A DNA stretch of 64,000 nucleotides from G020348385 sp964538085 (GTDB lineage: Bacteria > Acidobacteriota > Aminicenantia > Aminicenantales > Aminicenantaceae): positions 124,001 to 188,000 of the forward strand of contig CAZIDF010000005.1 of the NCBI GenBank assembly GCA_964538085.1. Reading direction: 5' to 3'. Both the position numbers and the translations under genes were made by a program. Each line of letters opens with the position of its first letter. The stretch's first letter is position 1. The notes below the pieces were generated by a model. The model was given only the letters and a program-made list of their open reading frames with translations. It did no database searches and had not been told where the DNA came from. Of this stretch, positions 1-6,702 are shown in pieces.

Positions 1-932
1 AAATTCTCGACATGTCGAATCCGGAGAATCCTTATGAGATCGGCTCTTATGAAGGATATGAAGGACTTCTCAGAGATGTAGATGTCTCCGGGAACTACGC
101 TTACATGACGAGCTATAAGAGCAACGGTGAAAGCAAACTTAGAACCCTGGACATTTCCAACCCCTCAGCCATTTCTGAAGTCGGCGCATATCTAAATCCG
201 ACATTTCTGTATCAGGTAAGGCGATCCGGAGATGTTGCCTGTGTACTGACTGGTGACAATAAATTGAAAATCTTCGATGTTTCCGATCCTGCCAATCCTC
301 ATCAAGTGGGTGTATTTGAAGATCTGAATAATGTTTATGACCTTGAACTTTCCGGAAATTATGCCTTTGTTGCAGATCATGATATAGGGCTTAAAATAAT
401 CGATATTTCCGATCCTTCCAATCCCGTCCATGTCAGCACCTGGTATACGCCTTCTAGTGCTTTTGCCGTCTCTATTTCAGGAAATTTCGCTTACGTGTCC
501 GCTCGATGGAGAGGCTTGAGGATCGTCGACATCTCCGACCCGATGAATCCCTATGAGGTGGGTGCTTATGAGACTGAGAATATGGAATTTCGCGCTTTTG
601 AATTGGAAGTCTGTGGGAATTATGCTTATGTCCGAGACCTCGATTACAATATCAGGATAATAGACGTTTCCAATCCGCAAAATCCGTTTGAGGTCTCTAC
701 CTTTGTTACACATTGTTCCTACATCGATGATATGGAGGTTTCCGGTCAGATTTTGTTTGCAGCTACTCTTGTCAACGGGATGATGGTCATCGATGTCTCT
801 GATCCTGCACATCCTATCAAGCTCGATGAATACCCGACATTTGAGGCTATATCAATAGCTATCAAGGAGAACCGTATCTATGAAGTCGACAGAAGTTCAG
901 GCTTGCTGGTGTACGAATTCCGGCGGCAGTAA
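1..932 (+). CDS. LVIVD-repeat beta-propeller protein, 5' partial
   Basis: The reading frame is open to the left edge (codons for I-L-D precede the first ATG at 12), so the start of the gene lies outside the window. The 306 visible residues are almost wholly made of about seven copies of a 40-45 residue repeat whose core reads like VDISDPxNPxEVG (for example FDVSDPANPHQVG, VDISDPMNPYEVG, IDVSNPQNPFEVS). This is the LVIVD repeat, found in secreted or surface beta-propeller proteins. No catalytic motif is visible. It ends with a TAA and converges on the sigma factor gene 48 bases further on. A structural or binding role outside the cytoplasm is inferred from the family; the substrate is unknown. 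Confidence 0.85.
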   Translation, partial: ILDMSNPENPYEIGSYEGYEGLLRDVDVSGNYAYMTSYKSNGESKLRTLDISNPSAISEVGAYLNPTFLYQVRRSGDVACVLTGDNKLKIFDVSDPANPHQVGVFEDLNNVYDLELSGNYAFVADHDIGLKIIDISDPSNPVHVSTWYTPSSAFAVSISGNFAYVSARWRGLRIVDISDPMNPYEVGAYETENMEFRAFELEVCGNYAYVRDLDYNIRIIDVSNPQNPFEVSTFVTHCSYIDDMEVSGQILFAATLVNGMMVIDVSDPAHPIKLDEYPTFEAISIAIKENRIYEVDRSSGLLVYEFRRQ

Positions 933-980
933 AAAAGATTTATTGATTTTTGGCCTGTTGGAGGAGTTTTCCGATCTCCG

Positions 981-2396
981 CTATTTCATGAAGGATTCCA
1001 GCTTTCGACTGTGCCTGGAATTTTTGAGTTTTCTTATCGCCTTTTCTTGTATTTGTCTGATCCTCTCGCGCGTGACCTTGTACTGCTGCCCAACCTCTTC
1101 CAGCGTGTGTTCCATCCCATTGCCCAGTCCGAACCTCATTTTGAGCACGCTCGCCTCTCTCTGGGTGTTGGATTTCAACGCTTCTTCGATTTTTTCTCTT
1201 AAGTTGATGTGCATGACCTCATCGTGGGGAGACATCGAATCCTTGTCCTCGATAAAATCGCTTAGATAACTTCCCTCTCCCTCACCGATACGGGTCTCGA
1301 GGGAAAGAGGAACTTGGGCAATTTTGATGATCTTTTGGACCTTGCTAACAGGCAATTCCATCTTTTTGGCTATCTCTTCATTGGTCGGCTCTCTGCCTTT
1401 TTCCTGCACCAGTCTTTTGGACACTCTGTTCAGCTTGCTGATGATTTCGATCATGTGCACCGGGATCCTGATCGTTCTTGCCTGGTCGGCTATGGCCCGC
1501 GTTATGGCTTGCCTTATCCACCAATGGGCATATGTTGAAAATTTGTATCCTCTCTGGTATTCAAACTTGTCCACAGCCGTGATCAAACCGATGTTTCCTT
1601 CCTGGATCAGGTCGAGAAACTGAAGTCCGTAATTGCTATATTTTTTGGCGATGGAGACCACCAGTCTTAAATTTGCGCTGACAAGTCCTTTTTTGGCTTG
1701 ATCTCGGATCTGCTTTCCCCGGAGAATGGATTGTATAGTTTTTCTAATTTCCTGAGAGCTGAGACCGACTTCTCTCTTATATTCTCCTAGAAGTTTTTCG
1801 ATCTTTTTAATCCGCTGGTTTTTGTCTTCTTTTACTTTTTTGCTTTTTACTTTAGTCAGAGAGGCTTTCAGTATCTCTTTTTTTGTTTCCAACTCCGTGA
1901 TGATTTCGAGTTTTTCAAGGAGATTTTCTGTGATCTCCTCAATGTATGAATCGCGGATTGTAAGCTCTGTGAAAAGGTGATTCATCAGAATGATGAGCCG
2001 ACCTCGGGAAAATACATATTTTTTTGCTGGGGGTATTTTTTTTAGCTGGGTATATAGATCACCTATTTTTTTGTGAAGGGTGAGTAGTTTTTTCTTTTTC
2101 CTGACAAAGGCTTGTCTTGTGAAGTCGTCATCCAAAGATTTATACACGATATAGATAATCGTATCCTCTTCATGGAGCTTTTCTTCCAGATATTGGAGAG
2201 CGTTGTGGAATAATCTTGTGTTAAGAAGAGCCTTGGTTATGATCCACTCGCCCCTTTCTATTGTTTTTGCCAGGATAATTTCCTCTTCTCTTTTTAGAAG
2301 AGGAATGGTGCTCATATCTTTCATGTAGATCCTGACAGGATCAAGGATTCTCTCTGAATCACGGGCCAGGATCGGAGACACCCTTTTTTGTTTCAT
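981..2396 (-). CDS. rpoD: Primary RNA polymerase sigma factor (sigma-70/RpoD)
   Basis: 471 residues. Region 1.2 is at about residues 17-50 (DPVRIYMKDMSTIPLL). A charged non-conserved segment follows. Region 2 carries the core-binding and -10 reading helix (LVSANLRLVVSIAKKY, DLIQEGNIGLITAVDKFEY, STYAHWWIRQAITRAI). Region 3 follows, and region 4 is at the C terminus with the helix-turn-helix (TLEEVGQQYKVTRERIRQIQ). Region 1.1 is absent, as in many short primary sigma factors. The near-invariant region 2.3/2.4 sequence marks a housekeeping rather than an alternative sigma. It should direct transcription from the TTGACA/TATAAT-type promoters listed elsewhere in this annotation. The start is ATG (MKQKRV) behind a purine-rich leader with GAAGAA close by. 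Confidence 0.95.
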   Translation of the reverse strand: MKQKRVSPILARDSERILDPVRIYMKDMSTIPLLKREEEIILAKTIERGEWIITKALLNTRLFHNALQYLEEKLHEEDTIIYIVYKSLDDDFTRQAFVRKKKKLLTLHKKIGDLYTQLKKIPPAKKYVFSRGRLIILMNHLFTELTIRDSYIEEITENLLEKLEIITELETKKEILKASLTKVKSKKVKEDKNQRIKKIEKLLGEYKREVGLSSQEIRKTIQSILRGKQIRDQAKKGLVSANLRLVVSIAKKYSNYGLQFLDLIQEGNIGLITAVDKFEYQRGYKFSTYAHWWIRQAITRAIADQARTIRIPVHMIEIISKLNRVSKRLVQEKGREPTNEEIAKKMELPVSKVQKIIKIAQVPLSLETRIGEGEGSYLSDFIEDKDSMSPHDEVMHINLREKIEEALKSNTQREASVLKMRFGLGNGMEHTLEEVGQQYKVTRERIRQIQEKAIRKLKNSRHSRKLESFMK

Positions 2397-2475
2397 ATAT
2401 TTCTTCTTTTTCTATTTTCTCTCTTCCTCTTTTCCTTTTTCCGTTCTCTTTTTTTTCTTTCTTTTCTCTCATATT
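2397..2475 (-). promoter_or_regulatory. Purine-rich leader of the sigma factor gene
   Basis: Almost every base of this ~80-nt stretch is a pyrimidine on the + strand, so the sigma factor mRNA would begin with a long G/A-rich leader containing several GAGGA and GGAAAA-like sites. Such tracts give redundant ribosome binding and an unstructured leader. No -10/-35 pair is clear inside it. Confidence 0.4.
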
Positions 2476-2554
2476 TTTTCATGCAGAGTTCTCCCCATAT
2501 AAATACACAAAACCATGAACGAGCTGATGTTTTCGGTCGCTATAGAGCCGTTTG

Positions 2555-3030
2555 TTAGAAACGTCTCCTCCCCCCGCCACCGCCGCGGTTGAAGCCGCCA
2601 CCGCCGCGGTTGAAGCCGCCTCGTCCTCNNNNNNNNNNNNNNNNNNNNNNNNNNNNNNNNNNNNNNNNNNNNNNNNNNNNNNNNNNNNNNNNNNNNNNNN
2701 NNNNNNNNNNNNNNNNNNNNNNNNNNNNCCGCCACCGCCGCGGTTGAAGCCGCCACCGCCGCGGTTGAAGCCGCCTCGTCCTCGATCCTCACGAGGCCGG
2801 GCTTCGTTGACCTTCAATGAACGCCCTTTTAGATCTTTGCCGTCGAGGCCATTGATAGCTGATTGGGCTTCGGGACTGTTGGGCATTTCAACAAATCCGA
2901 ATCCCCTCGAATCTCCAGTGAACTTGTCTGTGATGATTTTGGCGGATGTGACCTGCCCAAAGGCTTCAAAAGCCTGCCGCAAATCATCTTCCGTCGCTTC
3001 TCGAGCTAAATTACCGACATAAATATTCAT
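2555..3030 (-). CDS. RNA-binding protein, single RRM with Gly/Arg-rich tail (interrupted by a gap)
   Basis: The N-terminal ~80 residues are one RNA recognition motif with both signature strands: RNP2 (NIYVGNLA) and RNP1 (SRGFGFVEM). A tail of RGGFNRGG repeats follows, encoded by a 21-bp DNA repeat. This is the bacterial Rbp family of small cold- or stress-linked RNA chaperones. The gap at 2629-2728 shifts the frame. The true C-terminal frame reads GRGGFNRGGGG...RRRF and stops at TTA 2555-2557, so the longer read-through frame to 2479 is an artefact. Collapsing the duplicated 55 bases and the Ns gives an intact protein of 106 residues, or longer if repeats are missing. The ribosome site is AAGGA just before ATG (AAGGATGTCAGA-ATG). 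Confidence 0.85.
2574..2783. repeat. 21-bp tandem repeat coding RGG motifs, split by the gap
   Basis: The unit CCGCCACCGCCGCGGTTGAA plus G occurs twice on each side of the gap and encodes GGFNRGG on the minus strand. The 55 bases at 2574-2628 and at 2729-2783 are identical. Confidence 0.9.
2629..2728. other. Assembly gap of 100 N
   Basis: Exactly 100 N. The same 55-base sequence ends the left side and begins the right side, so the contigs overlap and the gap length is a placeholder. The reading frame of the RRM gene needs a gap congruent to 2 modulo 3; 100 does not satisfy this, but an overlap of 55 does. Confidence 0.95.
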
Positions 3031-3173
3031 TCTGACATCCTTGTTAATTTGGAGTGATATAAGGGAAAGACCTTAGGAACCCTCCTTTTCGCTTTGTGTG
3101 GACAGGTCTTTTTGAGTTTCAACAATAACGATAATATCACAGGAATAATAAGACGTCAATCAGAGGACCCTTC

Positions 3174-3905
3174 TTATTTTTTTATAAAAAAAAGATGGTC
3201 GGGCAATCGTGTGTTCAGTTGCACCTTTTTGAACAGGATCCGCATGTATTCTTTGCCATACATGTAACTAATCATCGTGTGGGCCATGACATAGCCCTTC
3301 ACACTTTTGTAATCGGAAAGAAAGGTCTCCGTTTCCACTTCGACCATCATTTCATCCAGAATTTTGCTTTTTATCTTGAAGATAAGATAGGTTTCAGGAT
3401 CCACATAATCGATAACTTTTCCACCATCTGAAAAGATCTGTTCGAGTACGATATAATATTTACCGTCTATTTTTTCTCTTCCTTTGTGAACCAAAGAAAT
3501 CCCATATTTTTTAGGATCGAGGATCCACCCTAGAGCAAGAGATCCTCTTTTAATATCGCCAGCATCCTCTCCTGGAATTTCTACAGCTTTTCCAGTCTGC
3601 GGATCGAGCTCCCATGCCCTTTCCCCGTCGAAAACTTGAACTTGGACAGTGTTCATGACTTTCATCTCGATGCGCCTTTTGTCCGGCTCCTTTTTGTATT
3701 GGGTGAATGGTACAACGAGGTCTTGTTGGGGCACTTCGATGGTGCCCGTGACTTTCATGTCCCTGATCTTTTCGATCGCAGCCTTTCCTCCCTGTGCTTG
3801 TATCATCTCTTTTGATATTTCTTCCATGGTCTGGCAGTTCAGGGGAATAAGGAGGGATCCGATAAGGGAAAAACTTGAGATCCAAATCTGAAAGGCTTTT
3901 TTCAT
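3174..3905 (-). CDS. LolA-like outer membrane lipoprotein-sorting protein
   Basis: 243 residues from the chosen ATG (MKKAFQIW), which starts a normal signal peptide. An upstream in-frame ATG at 3941 would add 12 residues before the signal and is less likely, although neither start has a convincing ribosome site. After the signal the pattern EISKEMIQAQGGKAAIEKIR, then strands with FTQYKKEPDKRRIEM, FDGERAWELDP and YIVLEQIFSDGGKVIDYVDPETYLIFKI, is typical of the LolA/LolB-fold proteins annotated as outer membrane lipoprotein-sorting proteins. Members act in the periplasm as lipid or lipoprotein carriers. Here that role is by family only. It is divergent from the secreted pair that starts at 4035. 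Confidence 0.7.
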   Translation of the reverse strand: MKKAFQIWISSFSLIGSLLIPLNCQTMEEISKEMIQAQGGKAAIEKIRDMKVTGTIEVPQQDLVVPFTQYKKEPDKRRIEMKVMNTVQVQVFDGERAWELDPQTGKAVEIPGEDAGDIKRGSLALGWILDPKKYGISLVHKGREKIDGKYYIVLEQIFSDGGKVIDYVDPETYLIFKIKSKILDEMMVEVETETFLSDYKSVKGYVMAHTMISYMYGKEYMRILFKKVQLNTRLPDHLFFIKK

Positions 3906-4034
3906 CGAAAAAAGGATAGCAATGAATAAGAGGATAGTCAACTTACAAGAATAGAGATATCTTTGGATTATATAATATTTTTCTGGACATGATGAAAGAT
4001 TGCAATATAATGAGTTTTCATCGAGGAGGACATG

Positions 4035-4754
4035 ATGAAAAAAAGAAACATCCTGGTATTATTAGGGATTTTTCTGATCGTTTCTGTGTGTCTTCAAGCC
4101 CAGGAACCGGAAACCCAAGAACTGGTTCAAAAGCCGGACGGTCTTTTTGTGAGAGCGACAATTTATCCAACAGCCAACCTTTCACGCTATGATTACAACA
4201 TTGATTTGGACCTATTCGAGATTCGGGCATATGTGGAACTGCGGGATAAAACTCCCATCGGTGAGATCATTGACAACGCCCATGTTTTCGTGAATTCTCA
4301 GTTGTTGGATTTCAAGATCGATCATTATGAGAAAAGAATCAGAACATCTAAAGAATCGCTCGTCGAAGAACTGAATCTACGGATCGAGGCACAAGATGGA
4401 AGGATTGTCAAAAATATTTTCGATGTGCCCACCTGGTTGATATTGCTCAGCCCGCGTCCTGAAATAATCGAACCTTCTAAAGACCTGGTGATAAATTGGA
4501 AATACACCCGTTTTGAGGCACCGGTGGATGTTTTTGCCTACAATTTCAAAACGGGAGAAATGATATTCGAAAAACGTAATTTTTATAATGACGAAGTCAT
4601 GCTGCCTACAAGCAAGCTCCCAGAGTCCACGATCGTGCGCATTTGGGTGATGCAGTCCTGGTTGTACAAACGATACTTGAGGGGTTCATCTATTGTACCC
4701 GGGTCTGAGGTGGTCATGATTCCATGGTCGCAGGTTTTTTTTCGAACTGAATAA
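4035..4754 (+). CDS. Secreted protein of unknown function
   Basis: About 239 residues with a clear N-terminal signal peptide (KKRNILVLLGIFLIVSVCLQAQ). The mature part is beta-rich, without cysteines in motifs and without a family signature I recognise. Two adjacent ATGs at 4032 and 4035 are possible starts; GAGGAGG at 4023-4029 is better spaced for 4035. Motifs such as LFVRATIYPTANLSRYDYNIDL and the closing PWSQVFFRTE give no functional clue. It is followed after 22 bases by the predicted beta-barrel gene on the same strand, so the two are probably co-transcribed and co-exported. Confidence 0.75.
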   Translation: MKKRNILVLLGIFLIVSVCLQAQEPETQELVQKPDGLFVRATIYPTANLSRYDYNIDLDLFEIRAYVELRDKTPIGEIIDNAHVFVNSQLLDFKIDHYEKRIRTSKESLVEELNLRIEAQDGRIVKNIFDVPTWLILLSPRPEIIEPSKDLVINWKYTRFEAPVDVFAYNFKTGEMIFEKRNFYNDEVMLPTSKLPESTIVRIWVMQSWLYKRYLRGSSIVPGSEVVMIPWSQVFFRTE

Positions 4755-4776
4755 TGCTGTGTGAAGGAAGTGTGTG

Positions 4777-6063
4777 ATGGTGAAAAAGCGGTTTTGTATT
4801 TTGATTATCCTGATGTGGATTGTGATTGTTGCTTTTCCTGAGTATTCCTTGAGTGTGCCTGATGAAGATCCACAATCCGATGAGCTGCGCTCGATAGCAC
4901 CCAATGTTTTTCTGGATTGTTCGCGCAGAGATTGTGACATGGATTATATCCGCACCGAAATCACCTTTGTCAATTATGTGAGAGATCCTCAGAGTGCGGA
5001 TGTGCATATTCTGGTCACAAGACAATCAACCGGAAGCGGAGGGAGGGAGTACACGCTCTCGTTCATAGGGAAGGGGCAATATGAGGGGCGGGACTCCTCG
5101 CTAAAATATTACTCCAAGTCAACGGACACACAAGACCAAATTCGCAAGGGCTTCGTCAATGTTATGAAACAAGGGCTCATTCCCTATCTATATGACACCC
5201 CCTTGTCGGAGTTCATCACTGTTTCCTATGCGCAACAAGGCCAGCCGCAAATGGCACCTATCCAAGATAAATGGAATTATTGGGTGTTTTACACGAGTTT
5301 TCGAGGGAATCTGAACTTCGAAGACCAGTCGAAACGATTTTCCTACTCTGTCTCGCTTTCTGCGAATAGGACTACCGAAGCCACGAAATTTCGTTTTTGG
5401 GCCAACGGTAATTTTAATGAAAGGCGTTATCTAGTCGAGGATGAGGAAGAAATTGTCACCCGGGTCAGCAGGAAAACGATTTTCACCCAGCTTGTCAAAA
5501 GCATCGATGATCACTGGTCATACGGAGCATCGGTGAGTTTATACTCTTCGACCTATGACAATGCCGATTTGTTCACGACCATCGGGCCTGCCATAGAGTA
5601 CAATATTTTTCCTTATGATCAGGCAACAAGAAGAGAACTGCGGATACAATACCGTTTGGACTTTTCCATTCGCAATTATGATGAGATAACTCTCTTCGAA
5701 AAAATCCGAGAAAACCTTTTCAGTCAACAACTTCAGGTTGTGTGGGAAATGAAAGAGCCTTGGGGATCGCTGGGGGTTCAATTGCGCGGGTCGACTTTTT
5801 TGCATGATTGGAGCAAAAATAATCTCCAAATCGAAGCCGGTATCTCCATGAGAATTATCAAAGGATTGTCCTTCAATGTCGATGGCGAATACTCACGGGT
5901 TCGAGATCAGTTGGCCCTGCCTAAAAGGGATGTTTCGACAGAAGAGATCCTCCTGGAAATAAGACGCTTGGCGACATCATACGATTTAAGGCTTGAAATG
6001 GGATTCAGTTTTCGCTTCGGATCGATCTACAGCAATGTGGTGAATCCGCGTTTCGGCAATTGA
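4777..6063 (+). CDS. Putative outer membrane beta-barrel protein, unknown function
   Basis: 428 residues. A signal peptide (VKKRFCILIILMWIVIVAF) is followed by a domain with paired cysteines (NVFLDCSRRDCDMDYIRTEI, then VNYVRDPQSADVHILVTRQ) and then about 250 residues of alternating amphipathic strands with aromatic ends (for example YWVFYTSFRGNLNFEDQ, FSYSVSLSANRTTEATKF) finishing in aromatic FSFRFGSIYSN. This layout fits a periplasmic N-terminal domain plus an outer membrane barrel. The ATG at 4777 is preferred over the GTG at 4774 because GAAGGAAG lies 7 bases upstream. No enzymatic family is recognised. Confidence 0.7.
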   Translation: MVKKRFCILIILMWIVIVAFPEYSLSVPDEDPQSDELRSIAPNVFLDCSRRDCDMDYIRTEITFVNYVRDPQSADVHILVTRQSTGSGGREYTLSFIGKGQYEGRDSSLKYYSKSTDTQDQIRKGFVNVMKQGLIPYLYDTPLSEFITVSYAQQGQPQMAPIQDKWNYWVFYTSFRGNLNFEDQSKRFSYSVSLSANRTTEATKFRFWANGNFNERRYLVEDEEEIVTRVSRKTIFTQLVKSIDDHWSYGASVSLYSSTYDNADLFTTIGPAIEYNIFPYDQATRRELRIQYRLDFSIRNYDEITLFEKIRENLFSQQLQVVWEMKEPWGSLGVQLRGSTFLHDWSKNNLQIEAGISMRIIKGLSFNVDGEYSRVRDQLALPKRDVSTEEILLEIRRLATSYDLRLEMGFSFRFGSIYSNVVNPRFGN

Positions 6064-6079
6064 TAACCGCTAGTTCAGG

Positions 6080-6385
6080 CTAGTGTCGGTCTGATCTGTC
6101 TTCCAATTTGCTGTTCAGTTCTTCGAACTTGGAGCATATCTCCATTCCCATTTCATAGAAGGATGAGCACTGCCTTTTTATGGCTTCATTGGCTGGATCT
6201 GCTTCGATCTGCCTATCGACGATCTGCATGATCTGCAATAAGCTTTTTGTCGAGACCTTTATTTCTTCGATATCGATTTTCAACTGATGTGCGACAGGTT
6301 CCCAAATATGCAGTTCTCTTGAGAAATCCTTCAATCTTTCGATCATCTGGAAAAATTCTTCTTTTCCGATATTTTTTAATTCCAT
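6080..6385 (-). CDS. Small hypothetical coiled-coil protein
   Basis: 101 residues, highly charged and helical, rich in Glu, Lys, Ile and Leu with heptad-like spacing and no signal peptide or membrane segment (KEEFFQMIERLKDFSRELHI, DIEEIKVSTKSLLQIMQIVD). The ribosome site AGAGGA precedes the ATG. It converges on the barrel gene with 16 bases between stops. No family is recognised; a cytoplasmic coiled-coil protein is all that can be supported. Confidence 0.6.
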   Translation of the reverse strand: MELKNIGKEEFFQMIERLKDFSRELHIWEPVAHQLKIDIEEIKVSTKSLLQIMQIVDRQIEADPANEAIKRQCSSFYEMGMEICSKFEELNSKLEDRSDRH

Positions 6386-6469
6386 CGAATTCCTCTAGGA
6401 AAGGAGGGGAGACCTCGGCTCGCCCCACAAAAAAATTCTAACAGGCAGGGGAGGAGGAATCAATCCTTT

Positions 6470-6493
6470 TTAGGGGTGATTATTAGGGGTGAT
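6470..6493 (-). repeat. Direct repeat of TTAGGGGTGAT (dispersed motif, copy A)
   Basis: TTAGGGGTGAT occurs at 6470-6480 and again at 6483-6493, a 13-base period, about one helical turn. On the other strand it reads ATCACCCCTAA twice, matching motif clusters at 40255-40318 and 48197-48227. It may be a regulator binding site or a small dispersed element. Confidence 0.5.
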
Positions 6494-6519
6494 ACGATCC
6501 ATAGAAAATCTGAACTTCA

Positions 6520-6548
6520 TTGACATTTTTCTGAGTCCTTATTAATCT
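6520..6548 (+). promoter_or_regulatory. Candidate sigma-70 promoter for the BNR gene pair
   Basis: A perfect -35 box TTGACA (6520-6525) is followed after 17 bases by TAATCT (6543-6548), which keeps the T1, A2 and T6 positions of the -10 consensus. It would give a leader of roughly 145 nt. The weak -10 keeps confidence low. Confidence 0.4.
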
Positions 6549-6702
6549 TAGCTTGCACAAAAAAACCTGTATTATTCACGAGCCGAGATTGCTACCACGA
6601 AGCCGCAGACCCTCCCCGTCCACGAAACTGGCTCGCCCGAAGGGAAAAAAAAGGGATGTTGGCATCGGTATTATTTATAAATAATTAAGGAGGAGGAAAG
6701 GA

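Larger units (their letters stand above)
6386..6702. other. 317-bp intergenic region with repeat motif, promoter-like box and hairpins
   Basis: This divergent region holds a direct repeat (6470-6493), a TTGACA box (6520-6525) and a GC-rich stem-loop region (6579-6645) in otherwise AT-rich sequence. The stretch ends with AAGGAGGAGG ahead of the BNR gene. No open reading frame in it looks coding. Confidence 0.6.

Noticed and set aside
2479..2628. Ala/Thr-rich C terminus of the RRM protein after the gap
   Set aside because: It is read in the wrong frame because the gap length is a placeholder; the correct frame continues the RGG repeats and stops at 2555.
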